Below the pieces are notes generated by a model. That model was given only the letters and a program-made list of their open reading frames with translations, was not told the origin of the DNA and ran no database searches. From Streptomyces sp. MUM 178J (GTDB taxonomy: Bacteria; Actinomycetota; Actinomycetes; Streptomycetales; Streptomycetaceae), in contig NZ_JADWYQ010000015.1 in assembly GCF_022414575.1 (NCBI RefSeq), positions 1-64,000 on the forward strand: a stretch of 64,000 nucleotides of DNA, in the 5' to 3' direction. The translations under genes and the position numbers were made by a program. Shown here in pieces: positions 55,684 through 63,471 of this stretch; position 1 is the first letter of the stretch; each line of letters opens with the position of its first letter.

Positions 55684-57413
55684 CGTGTCCTGTCCTCTCG
55701 CCCCACTGCGGCGTCTCCGTCGATCGTCGTGTTTAGGTGTTCAGGGTTCCGGCCGTCACGGGTCGCCAGCGGATCGAGTGCGCCGCCGGTGAGGCCGTCG
55801 CGGGCGAGCCGCGCAGCCCGGTCGCCCACGCTGGCGAGTTCGGCGAGTTCGCGCTCGAACGCGCCCAACGAGCGAAAGGCGTCGCCGTAGCGGCGCTGTC
55901 GCTCAACGTCCATGCGAGGCAGGCGCGCCGCCTGCAGCTCCGCTCGGAACGTACCCGAAGAGGACGTGCTACGACGGACGTTCGCCACGCTGCCGGCGAA
56001 TCCACGCACGTAGTCCGGGTCCAACTGGTCACTGACGGAGGTGAGCTCATCACCGTCCAGGCTTACCAGGCCGGCGGCAAGCAGGTCGCTTACCGCCACC
56101 GGGACGCCATCGTCCAGAGCGTCGGCCCGGCCACGTGGTGGCAGCTCGGGAAGCAGCACCCGAAGGCGGCGCAGGCGCGCGTCCAGATCCTCACGCAGCT
56201 TGGCGTACTCCACCGCATAGTCAGGTTCCGGCTCGCGTACGTAGCGGCTGGGAGTGAGGTCCACCTCGTTGTCCAGCAGATCGATCAGCTGCACCGCCGC
56301 CTCCTGGTGCGGCTTAGGTTCCCACGGTCCGTCCGGGCTGTTGGCGCTGAGATCCACCATGCGTACGGTCCCCGCCGCCCGCCCAGGGGCGGACGGACGG
56401 CTCAGCAGCCACAGGTGTAGCGGAAGTGAATGACTGGCGGCGAGGCCGGGCGGTAGAGCCACGACTGCGGTGACGCAGCCGCGACGCACCAACTCCGCAC
56501 GGATTCTGCGACCGGAGCGGCGATGGGCGACCGATGCTGGCAGGACCACCACGGCTCGCCCGCCGAGTGCCGTGTGGTGGTAGCAATGCTGAAGCCAGGC
56601 GAGTTCGCTCTCCCCACGCGAGGGCACGCCCGCCTCCCAGCGCGGATCAACAAGCAACTGCTCGCGGCCCCAGTCGGCCACGGCGGTTGGCGGCTCGCAC
56701 ACGACCAGGTCTGCGCGGAGGTCAGGGAACGCGTCGGCCCGCAGCGAGTCGCCTGCCACTACCTGAACCGGCACCGCTGTCCCAGTGGCGGCCAAGGCCG
56801 CACGCACCTGGGCTACGCGTGCCGCATCCGCTTGCGTGTCCTGCCCCAGCCTGCTCTGGACCGCACCGCCGCCCACCGCAACGAGGAGCGAGCCGATGCC
56901 GCACGCAGGGTCAAAGACGGTGCCTGAGGTCTCACCAGCGAATTCTCGGACCGCGCGAGCCAGTCGCAATGTCGAGGCCCCGTCCAACGCGGCGCGCGCG
57001 GTGGACTCCAGCAGTCGGGCGACCAGAGCATCCATCACCTCGGTGGGCGTCCGGTCGGCGACCAGCCCGTCCACCGCCTCTCGGGCGGCCTGGTCGGCGA
57101 GGTCTTCCGCATCGCCCCGGAGATATTCCCCGAGAGCAGCCAGCGCCCCGGCCATTTCCTCGCCGTAGGCACCGCGCAGCGCCTGCCAGAGCCGGACCTC
57201 GCCGCTGACCTCTCGCCCGTCGCGCTGCCCGTCCAGCCACTGCCGTACCTCGGCGAGCGAGAACAGGGGACTCGCCGAGGTGCCGCCTACGGGCGCGGGG
57301 AAGTCCGAACGACGCCTGCGCCAGTTGGACACCGCGGCACGCGTCACGCCCGCCAACCGTGCGATCTCTGCAGCGGTCGCCGTGGCATCAGGCGCCTCGT
57401 TTCCTCCGGTCAT
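55680..57413 (-). CDS. HTH plus N6-methylase-like protein with degenerate motif IV
   Basis: A 577-residue protein. N-terminal HTH (about 12-40: ATAAEIARLAGVTRAAVSNW) is followed by an HsdM-like fold with intact SAM motif I DPACGIGS (168-175), but where NPP(F/Y) is expected there is CEPPT (239-243), which lacks both the Asn and the aromatic residue. The C-terminal half contains a segment resembling a methylase-specificity domain (DLLAAGLVSLDGDELTS...). It may be a SAM-binding regulator or an accessory methylase partner. First gene of the operon; ATG 57413 has no ribosome site and lies near the start of transcription. The HTH suggests autoregulation from the operator at 57459. Confidence 0.75.
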   Translation of the reverse strand: MTGGNEAPDATATAAEIARLAGVTRAAVSNWRRRRSDFPAPVGGTSASPLFSLAEVRQWLDGQRDGREVSGEVRLWQALRGAYGEEMAGALAALGEYLRGDAEDLADQAAREAVDGLVADRTPTEVMDALVARLLESTARAALDGASTLRLARAVREFAGETSGTVFDPACGIGSLLVAVGGGAVQSRLGQDTQADAARVAQVRAALAATGTAVPVQVVAGDSLRADAFPDLRADLVVCEPPTAVADWGREQLLVDPRWEAGVPSRGESELAWLQHCYHHTALGGRAVVVLPASVAHRRSGRRIRAELVRRGCVTAVVALPPGLAASHSLPLHLWLLSRPSAPGRAAGTVRMVDLSANSPDGPWEPKPHQEAAVQLIDLLDNEVDLTPSRYVREPEPDYAVEYAKLREDLDARLRRLRVLLPELPPRGRADALDDGVPVAVSDLLAAGLVSLDGDELTSVSDQLDPDYVRGFAGSVANVRRSTSSSGTFRAELQAARLPRMDVERQRRYGDAFRSLGAFERELAELASVGDRAARLARDGLTGGALDPLATRDGRNPEHLNTTIDGDAAVGREDRTR

Positions 57414-57458
57414 GACGCGACCGTACACCGTTCGCGCCCGGGTATCCAAGTTACATTC

Positions 57459-57475
57459 AGTTGACGGCGTTAACT
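57459..57475. promoter_or_regulatory. near-palindrome in the divergent island promoter
   Basis: AGTTGACGGCGTTAACT reads almost the same on both strands (arms AGTT-AC / GT-AACT). It includes TTGACG and is centred 54 nt upstream of the HTH-methylase-like ATG. The whole gap 57414-57628 contains no gene; AAAGGAG (57616-57622) is the ribosome site of the divergent gene. Confidence 0.4.
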
Positions 57476-57628
57476 AGCTCCTGTTCACTGGGTGTCACGC
57501 CCCCAGGACTCCGCCGCACACAGCACACCCCACCGGAGGAGAACCGAGCGTGAGCACGAAGTCACGCGGATCGAGGAGAACGATCCCGCGGCACTGACCT
57601 CCGGCACCTCGACTCAAAGGAGCATGAC

Positions 57629-59320
57629 GTGGCCGCCAAGGAGAAGAGCAGTACCGGCACCCGAAAGTCCACGTTGCACCGGCTCGCTGTTCCCAACGGT
57701 GGCGAGGTGGAACTCCGCACTCTTGTGCGCCCCCACTATCTCGACAGACCCGGTTACCAGGTCCGCGAGTTCGCCTGGGAGGGTGTCACCGGGCTGCTGG
57801 TGAACGGGGGAATCCCCCGAGACCGCGCCGACTGGTGCCCGGCCGTCGAGCGGATCACCGGCCTGGAGGTCAACGAACGGAATCACTCCGCTGCGGGCCT
57901 GGTGCTCATGCGCACCGAGCGCGGCCTGTACGCCCTGAGTTACGGGGTCGGCCAGCACATGCTGGACCCGTACTACCGTGATGATGAGTTCGGCCTGGAG
58001 TTCGCCACCCGCTGCCTCGACGAGGACGGCATCATCAAGGTGCGCAACCAGATCATGGACGGACGAGGGCGTGTCGACGAGTACTCCGTCGCCAGGGGGG
58101 AGCGTATCGACGGCTTCGGGCTCGACCGGTTCGGCGCGGTCGTCCGCCGCATCTGTGGAACGGTCAGCGGCATCCCGTTGACTTCACTGCCCTCCGGTAC
58201 CTCCAAGCATGTTCGAGTCGAGTGTTCCGAGTCGACCATCAAGCTGCCGCTGGCCACTACCCCCGAGGAATTCCTCAGCGACCTGCGTGCGATAGAGGAG
58301 GTCTGCTCGCGCCCGGATCCGCTGCCCGAACTGGGCTTCGTCGATCGGCTCCGCACGCTGGACAACCGCAGCCGCAAGGCTGTAGATGCTCAGGCAGTTC
58401 TCGAGGGCATGCTCGCCGACCCGAGTCACCCGCGGCTCACGCTGGGAGTTCCGGAGAGCTGTCAGGAGGGCTTCGGCTCCGCCCAGGCGTTCCGGATCAG
58501 CTCTGGTAGCCGCAGCATCGACGTCACCGACCTGGCCCTTCCTGTCCTCCTCGAGTTCGTCTCGGACAAGACCGAGGGCGAGCGCCTCAAGGCGCTCGCC
58601 CAGGTACGGGTCGTCATGTTCAGCGACGACGACCTGAAAACGCCGGCCAGCGCCGCGACCACCGGCAAGGAGTGGCTCATCGCGGACGTCCCCGTGGGAA
58701 CGGCGCGGTACTTCTACGGCCACGGCAAGTGGTACGAGGTGGGAGCTGGATTCCTCGAGACGTTGGAGGAAGAGCTCCGGGAGCTACTGGGCAAGCCGTC
58801 CAGTGTCCAACTGCCCGCCTGGCCGAAGGGAGTACCGAACGCCAAGGGGCGGGACTCTCACGATGAAGACTGGTACAACAAGCAGGCGGCTGGCCAGGAG
58901 GGCTACCTCCTCTTCGACAAGAAGAACATCGTCACGGACAAGTTCAACGGTGGCGGGCTGGAGGTCTGCGATGTCCTCGGCCCGGACAACCAGCTGATCT
59001 GCGTCAAGAAGGCCACCAGTAGCGACGGCACCGCGCCCCTGAACCACCTCTTCGCCCAGGCGGTCACCGCCGTCGAAACCCTGCGCAGCGACGAAGCCAT
59101 CCGCAGCGCCTTCCTGAAGCAGGTTGCGGACCGTACTCCCGACCACCGCCTCCTGAGCGACTTCGGCACGCTGAAGGTCGTGCTCGCCATCCTCCTCAAG
59201 GACGGAAAGGAGATCACCGTCGACTCCCTCTTCGCCTTCGCCCAGGTCTCCCTCCTCCAGTCGGCACGTCGCTTGCGCGCGATGAACGCAGAGGCCGAGG
59301 TCGTCGCAGTCCGACGCTGA
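57629..59320 (+). CDS. DUF6119 / TIGR04141-type sporadically distributed protein
   Basis: A 563-residue cytoplasmic protein. The C-terminal third matches the family pattern: EGYLLFDKKNIVTDKFNGGG, then EVCDVLGPDNQLICVKKATSS and LNHLFAQAVTAVETLRSD. The N-terminal two thirds are poorly conserved. Such genes are patchily distributed and commonly sit beside restriction systems and phage-defence genes (recalled). No nuclease or helicase motif is evident; the DxxLICVKK strand could belong to a degenerate restriction-endonuclease-like fold. GTG 57629 follows AAAGGAG at 6-nt spacing. Divergent from the restriction operon, sharing its promoter region. Confidence 0.78.
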   Translation: MAAKEKSSTGTRKSTLHRLAVPNGGEVELRTLVRPHYLDRPGYQVREFAWEGVTGLLVNGGIPRDRADWCPAVERITGLEVNERNHSAAGLVLMRTERGLYALSYGVGQHMLDPYYRDDEFGLEFATRCLDEDGIIKVRNQIMDGRGRVDEYSVARGERIDGFGLDRFGAVVRRICGTVSGIPLTSLPSGTSKHVRVECSESTIKLPLATTPEEFLSDLRAIEEVCSRPDPLPELGFVDRLRTLDNRSRKAVDAQAVLEGMLADPSHPRLTLGVPESCQEGFGSAQAFRISSGSRSIDVTDLALPVLLEFVSDKTEGERLKALAQVRVVMFSDDDLKTPASAATTGKEWLIADVPVGTARYFYGHGKWYEVGAGFLETLEEELRELLGKPSSVQLPAWPKGVPNAKGRDSHDEDWYNKQAAGQEGYLLFDKKNIVTDKFNGGGLEVCDVLGPDNQLICVKKATSSDGTAPLNHLFAQAVTAVETLRSDEAIRSAFLKQVADRTPDHRLLSDFGTLKVVLAILLKDGKEITVDSLFAFAQVSLLQSARRLRAMNAEAEVVAVRR

Positions 59321-59444
59321 GCACACGACGCCCCGGGAGGGACGCCCCCTCCACTTCCGCCCTGACGCGTCCGGCGCCAGTCCAAGTCAGACAAGCCCCA
59401 CGCCGCTGATCAATTTCACACCGAACGACCCCGAGCCGTCCACG

Positions 59445-59570
59445 TTGGCCCAGAACGGCGAGAGGCCAGAGGACCCCGACGCGGCATATCGCCCGGGCAT
59501 CCACTGGGAATACCTGCAGGCCGGTTTCGATTGCTTCTCCTGTAGTGATCACGGAGGGGGACGCTGGTGA
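59445..59570 (+). CDS. possible 41-residue mini-protein or gene remnant
   Basis: A frame open from 59285 to TGA 59568-59570 with no ATG or GTG; TTG 59445 gives AQNGERPEDPDAAYRPGIHW and ends CFSCSDHGGGRW. The composition is protein-like, and its stop overlaps the next GTG (GTGA), which argues for real translation; the missing start argues for a truncated 5' end. The region 59321-59444 otherwise holds nothing recognisable. Confidence 0.35.
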   Translation: MAQNGERPEDPDAAYRPGIHWEYLQAGFDCFSCSDHGGGRW

Positions 59571-60502
59571 GCGACCTGAAGCTGTTCCGGCTCGACGCCG
59601 CCGGCCGGGATGTCGAGCTACACGGTTCGACGGTGGCGTTGGAGGTCGAGCTGCAGCGCCGGATTGAGGCCAGCATGGAGGCAATGCTTGGCATCCGCTT
59701 CCTCGCGTCCGAGTACCCGACCGGGCCGTGGCACCGAGGGCGGATCGACACTTTGGGGTTGGACGAGAACGGCAGCCCGGTGGTGATCGAGTTCAAGAAG
59801 GGCTCGGACAGCGGGGTGATGTCGCAGGCCGTCTCGTACCTGTCCTGGCTGGAGTCGGCGCAGCACGAGTTCGAGGCGCTCGTGCGGAAGGTGCTGGGCG
59901 CGGAGGCCGCCGAGGCGATCGACTGGCGTCGTCCGCGGATGGTCTGCATCGCGGCCGGCTTCTCCCACCACGACCGCGTGGCCGTGCAGCGGTTGCCTGA
60001 GCGGATCGACCTTGTGCGCTACCGCGTCTTCGAGGGTGGCCTGCTGAGCCTGCTGCTCGTCGACTCCTCGCCCGGCTCACCGACCGTCGCTTCGTCTCGG
60101 CGGAACCAGGAGCGGGGCGCGGCGGTCGACAGCGCGCCGGCGGCACTGGTGGCTCCTTCGCCTACGAGTGTCGGCCTCGTTCCCGAGTGTCTTCGGGACC
60201 TGTACACGGAGCTGGACGAGGCGCTGACGGCGTGGGGCGAGGTGGAGGTGGCGTCGCTGCGGCACTACATCGCCTACCGGCGGTTGGTGAACGTGGCGTC
60301 GGTGATCTTCCGTCCGAAGCACGAGGCGATCTTGGTGTACCTCAGACTCGACCCGGACACGGTCGAGCTGGAGGAGGGCTTCACCCGGGACATGCGCGGC
60401 ATCGGACACCTCGGGACCGGCGACCTGGAGGTCCGTGTCGTCTCGGCAGCCGACTTGGAGAAGGCGGCGCCGCTGATCCGGCGGGCGTTCGAGGCGGCCT
60501 GA
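59567..60502 (+). CDS. PD-(D/E)XK nuclease-like protein with DUF5655 C-terminus
   Basis: A 311-residue protein. The N-terminal half has the nuclease strand pair RIDTLGLDENGSPVVIEFKK, with Asp61, Glu75 and Lys77 in correct spacing, as in NucS/DUF91-like endonucleases. The C-terminal half (about 205-311; LRDLYTELDEALTAWG ... LYLRLDPDTVELEEGF) matches the DUF5655 family found in predicted nucleases and mislabelled transporters. No membrane segments. GTG 59567 follows GGAGGGGG. It faces a DNA methyltransferase across a terminator, so the two may be a restriction/modification pair; that is inference. Confidence 0.78.
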   Translation: MSDLKLFRLDAAGRDVELHGSTVALEVELQRRIEASMEAMLGIRFLASEYPTGPWHRGRIDTLGLDENGSPVVIEFKKGSDSGVMSQAVSYLSWLESAQHEFEALVRKVLGAEAAEAIDWRRPRMVCIAAGFSHHDRVAVQRLPERIDLVRYRVFEGGLLSLLLVDSSPGSPTVASSRRNQERGAAVDSAPAALVAPSPTSVGLVPECLRDLYTELDEALTAWGEVEVASLRHYIAYRRLVNVASVIFRPKHEAILVYLRLDPDTVELEEGFTRDMRGIGHLGTGDLEVRVVSAADLEKAAPLIRRAFEAA

Positions 60503-60511
60503 CGTAACAGG

Positions 60512-60555
60512 AGGGGCGGCTGGTGCATCGGTTAGTCAATGCTCCAGCCGCCCCT
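60512..60555. terminator. bidirectional terminator between convergent island genes
   Basis: A 12-bp stem AGGGGCGGCTGG (60512-60523) / CCAGCCGCCCCT (60544-60555) with a 20-nt loop and a short T-run (60555-60558), unusual here for its T-tract. Confidence 0.75.
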
Positions 60556-60601
60556 TTTGCGTCTGTGGGCCGCCGGCCCTGGCCTCTCTTCGCTCTCACG
60601 T

Positions 60602-61348
60602 TCATGCCTCCGGTCCGGCCAGCTCGAAGTCGTCCTTCGTCAGTTCGGCCCGCAGCCGCTCCTCGGCGACGTCCGCGTAGTGCGCGGACAGCTCGACGCC
60701 CACGAAGCGGCGTCCCTCTCGGAGGGCCGCGACCCCGGTGGAGCCGCTGCCGGTGAACGGGTCGAGGACGGTGCCGCCCTCGGGGCAGACCTGGACGAGC
60801 TGCTGCATGACCTCGACCGGCTTCTGGGTGATGTGAACCCGGCCCTTGCGGGGCTGGGAGGCGATGTAGTGCCCCGGCAGGTAGAGGTCGCGGGTGTTGT
60901 CGAGGGAGCCCTTGACGCCCCAGATGATGAACTCCGAGTCCTGCTTCGGCCCGCCCTTGCGGGGCCGACTGGACGGCTTGATCCACGGAATCGTGCCGCT
61001 CCAGGTCCATCCCGCCATCTGCAGGGCGTCGGAGGTGGTCGGCTCCTGGCGCCAGTCGGTGAAGACCATCGCGACCGCGTGCTCGGTCGAGGCCCGGTAC
61101 GCCTCGGTGAGAAGTTCGGTGAGCCAGGAGCGGTAGGAGCGCTGGTCGCGGTTCTCACCGGGGAAGTTGGCGAGGTCGTGCGCCGAGTTGCTCGTGACGT
61201 ACTTGGCACGTGCGGTACGGCCGGTCCGGTCGGAGCTGGTGCGGCCCCCGGAGTTGTACGGCGGATCGGTGATCACCGCCTGGACGCTCTCGTCCGGGAG
61301 GGACTTCAGGACGGTCAGGGCGTCGCCTCGGTGCAGCGTGTAGCTCAT
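60602..61348 (-). CDS. beta-class DNA methyltransferase (N6-adenine or N4-cytosine)
   Basis: A 248-residue modification enzyme in which the catalytic motif precedes the SAM motif: DPPYNSGG (motif IV, about 29-36), then PFTGSGSTG (motif I, about 200-208). This order and length fit beta-class enzymes such as M.MboII or CcrM relatives. The middle (GTIPWIKPSSRPRKGG) is the probable target-recognition segment. ATG 61348 (MSYTLHRGDAL) has AGAGAGG upstream. No cognate restriction gene is directly adjacent apart from the convergent nuclease-like gene; it may be a solitary methylase of the mobile element. Confidence 0.88.
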   Translation of the reverse strand: MSYTLHRGDALTVLKSLPDESVQAVITDPPYNSGGRTSSDRTGRTARAKYVTSNSAHDLANFPGENRDQRSYRSWLTELLTEAYRASTEHAVAMVFTDWRQEPTTSDALQMAGWTWSGTIPWIKPSSRPRKGGPKQDSEFIIWGVKGSLDNTRDLYLPGHYIASQPRKGRVHITQKPVEVMQQLVQVCPEGGTVLDPFTGSGSTGVAALREGRRFVGVELSAHYADVAEERLRAELTKDDFELAGPEA

Positions 61349-61664
61349 GGGGAGGGCCTCTCTTCGGGCGCGGCGGAGTCTGGACCTGCTCCGGACAGCG
61401 CTCAACGGCGTGCATCCGGTGCGAGGTTGCAGCGGAGGTTAACGGCGAATTCCGGCCGCGCCTAACGAGGTGGCTCCCTGCTTCGGGCCCCTGGATGGCA
61501 GTCGTTTGGCGCGGCCGGAATCCCGGTCTACTGTCTCGCCGTGCCACCGGGAAGGAGCGCTGCTCCACCCCCGTTGAGCTGCGCTTATCCGTGCTGTCTC
61601 GTCCAATCGGGCGGCGTCGGAGGCATGTTGCCCATCTGCCCTTGAACGCCGTGAGGAGGCCCCT
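61349..61664. other. 316-bp gap, no supported gene
   Basis: GC-rich, with no repeat or ORF having a ribosome site. GAGGAGG at 61653-61659 belongs to the leader ORF that follows. A promoter for the conjugation-like genes is expected here but I cannot point to it. Confidence 0.4.
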
Positions 61665-61745
61665 GTGCACTGCCTGAGATTACGAGCGCGGCTGGCTGCC
61701 GCGCGTGACCTGAAACCGGCGTCCTGGAGCTACCAACTCCTCTGA
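61665..61745 (+). CDS. 26-residue leader-peptide-like ORF
   Basis: GTG 61665 with an ideal GAGGAGG (61653-61659) at 5-nt spacing encodes MHCLRLRARLAAARDLKPAS and ends WSYQLL before TGA 61743-61745. It is followed 32 nt later by a hairpin and then by another mini-ORF coupled to the wall-hydrolase gene, a layout suggestive of translational or transcriptional attenuation. No known family. Confidence 0.45.
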   Translation: MHCLRLRARLAAARDLKPASWSYQLL

Positions 61746-61777
61746 CCCGGGCCCGCCGAGAGGCGGATGCACATCGG

Positions 61778-61816
61778 CGCGGTGCCGACGGCTTTGCACG
61801 AGAAGTCGGCACCGCG
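61778..61816 (+). promoter_or_regulatory. attenuator-like hairpin
   Basis: A 12-bp stem CGCGGTGCCGAC (61778-61789) / GTCGGCACCGCG (61805-61816), loop of 15 nt, between the leader ORF and the next ribosome site. Confidence 0.5.
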
Positions 61817-61845
61817 TCTCCTTCGAACACCGAGGAGCCGCTGCG

Positions 61846-61932
61846 ATGCAGCATGCCCTGACACACCCGCGCCCCGACCCACCTCCGTCGCCCCGTCCGC
61901 ACCGCCGTCGCGCTGAACGGCGGCGGCCGTGA
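61846..61932 (+). CDS. 28-residue mini-ORF coupled to the wall hydrolase
   Basis: ATG 61846 with GAGGAG (61832-61837) encodes MQHALTHPRPDPPPSPRPHR and more basic residues, ending in TGA 61930-61932 that overlaps the GTG of the next gene (GTGA). The Pro/Arg-rich sequence looks like a ribosome-delivery leader rather than a folded protein. Confidence 0.45.
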   Translation: MQHALTHPRPDPPPSPRPHRRRAERRRP

Positions 61933-63074
61933 AGAAGACGACGGGAGCCCTCGTTGGTCTGTGCGCCACCGGACCGCTCCTGCTGGCACTGCCGATCCTC
62001 GGCATCGGCGCCGGGACCGCCTCGGCCTCGTGCTCGACCGACAGTGCACAGAGTGTGGACGCCTCCGCCGTCGCCAAGCAGGTGAAGGCCATCCTGGACG
62101 GCGGCGACAAGGGCTCGGTCTCCGTACCGGGTCTGGACGCGCCAGCCGACCAGGTGCCCAACGCCAAGACGATCCAGGCCACGGGCGTCGCGATGAACAT
62201 CCCGGCCCGAGGGCAGGTCGTCGCCCTGGCGACCGCGCTGCAGGAGAGCGGCCTGCGGAACCTGACCTACGGCGACCGCGATTCGCTGGGCCTCTTCCAG
62301 CAGCGGCCGTCTATGGGCTGGGGCACAACCAGCCAGATCCTCGACCCGGTGCACGCCTCGACGAAGTTCTACGAGGGGCTCAAGAAGGTCTCCGGCTGGC
62401 AGTCCCTCTCTGTCACCCAGGCCGCCCAGGCGGTACAGAAGTCGGGCTTCCCGGAGGCGTACGCCAAATGGGAGCCGCTGGCCACCGCCCTACAGAAGGC
62501 CATCGAGCCCCTGCTGCAGAAGGCTGGCGGCGCATCGCCGAGCCCATCGCCGTCCGGCTCGGCCGACACCGGCAGCCCCTCTCCCGATTCCGCGGGGGGT
62601 TGTTCGGCGGACGGCGACGGGACGGACTTCGGCACCATCCCGGCGGGCGCCCTGCCGGACGAGTACAAGATTCCCGCCTCCGCGCCGCCGAAGGTACAGA
62701 CGGCGATCCGGTGGGCGCTCGGCCAGCTCGGCACCCCGTATCAGTGGGGCGGCACGTGCACCGACTCCCACGGTAAAAACCCGATGGGCCGCTGCGACTG
62801 CTCCTCCCTGATGCAGGGCGCGTACAAGGCCGCCGGGGTCACCCTGACGCGGACCACGTACACGCAGGTCAAGGACGGCAAGGCCGTCTCGGGCGATGCC
62901 CTCAAGCCGGGCGACCTCCTCTTCACCGAGGGGACGGCCGCCGTACCGGAACACGTCGGGATGGCGATCGGGCAGGGCCTGATCGTCCACGCCCCGCACA
63001 CCGGTGACGTCGTACGGATCACCACCGTCGCGTCCTGGAAATCGCGGATTCTCGCGGCCCGCCGAGTCGTCTGA
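61929..63074 (+). CDS. bifunctional lytic transglycosylase / NlpC-P60 (C40) peptidase
   Basis: A 381-residue exported wall hydrolase of the type found in actinobacterial conjugative elements, where it opens peptidoglycan for the transfer apparatus. Signal or anchor helix at about 8-28. A lysozyme-like domain (about 75-200) has TALQESGLRNL (catalytic Glu) and GLFQQRPSMGWG. A Pro/Ser linker (PSPSPSGSADTGSP) leads to the NlpC/P60 domain with Cys291 (GRCDCSSLM) and His342 (PEHVGMAIG). GTG 61929 is translationally coupled to the mini-ORF before it. Confidence 0.88.
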   Translation: MKKTTGALVGLCATGPLLLALPILGIGAGTASASCSTDSAQSVDASAVAKQVKAILDGGDKGSVSVPGLDAPADQVPNAKTIQATGVAMNIPARGQVVALATALQESGLRNLTYGDRDSLGLFQQRPSMGWGTTSQILDPVHASTKFYEGLKKVSGWQSLSVTQAAQAVQKSGFPEAYAKWEPLATALQKAIEPLLQKAGGASPSPSPSGSADTGSPSPDSAGGCSADGDGTDFGTIPAGALPDEYKIPASAPPKVQTAIRWALGQLGTPYQWGGTCTDSHGKNPMGRCDCSSLMQGAYKAAGVTLTRTTYTQVKDGKAVSGDALKPGDLLFTEGTAAVPEHVGMAIGQGLIVHAPHTGDVVRITTVASWKSRILAARRVV

Positions 63075-63162
63075 CCGGCGCTCCTCCCCCTCCTCACCTC
63101 CCCTCGCACCGCTGGTTCGCCCCTCCGGGCTTTGGCGTGCGCTCATTCGAACTGGAGTTCCC

Positions 63163-63471
63163 ATGTATCTCGCTGAACAGGTCATACAGCTCGCCTACGA
63201 CCCCGGAATCAAGCCCAACGAGGGCGGGCTCCCTGGCCTCAACGTCCTCAAGCAGGTGATGGGCTCGATCAACTTGTTCGGACTCATCGCCGTGGTCGGA
63301 GCCCTCGCCGTCAGTGCAGGCGTGTGGGCCTGGGGTCACCACTCCGGTGGTCACCAGGCCGAGGCGAACGGCAAGAAGGGCGTGCTGGTCAGCGCGGGCG
63401 CGGCCCTTCTTCTCGGTGCGGCCAACGGTGTAGTGGCGTTCTTCTCGACGCTCGGGACGCAGGTCCACTGA
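63163..63471 (+). CDS. DUF6112-like two-TM conjugation protein
   Basis: A 102-residue membrane protein with two hydrophobic segments (about 38-56, FGLIAVVGALAVSAGVWAW; about 76-95, VLVSAGAALLLGAANG) separated by a basic, His-rich loop. The N-terminus YLAEQVIQLAYDPGIKPN and the overall size fit DUF6112, a family I associate with actinobacterial integrative elements and VirB2/pilin-like or channel roles (recalled). ATG 63163 follows CTGGAG. Its stop overlaps the next start (TGATG). Confidence 0.72.
   Translation: MYLAEQVIQLAYDPGIKPNEGGLPGLNVLKQVMGSINLFGLIAVVGALAVSAGVWAWGHHSGGHQAEANGKKGVLVSAGAALLLGAANGVVAFFSTLGTQVH

Noticed and set aside
61680..61760. tRNA-like fragment on the minus strand (AGTTGGTAGCTCC resembles a D-arm)
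   Set aside because: No pairing acceptor stem, no anticodon stem at the right distance and no TTCGAAT-type T-arm; the stretch is also explained by codons of the 26-residue leader ORF.
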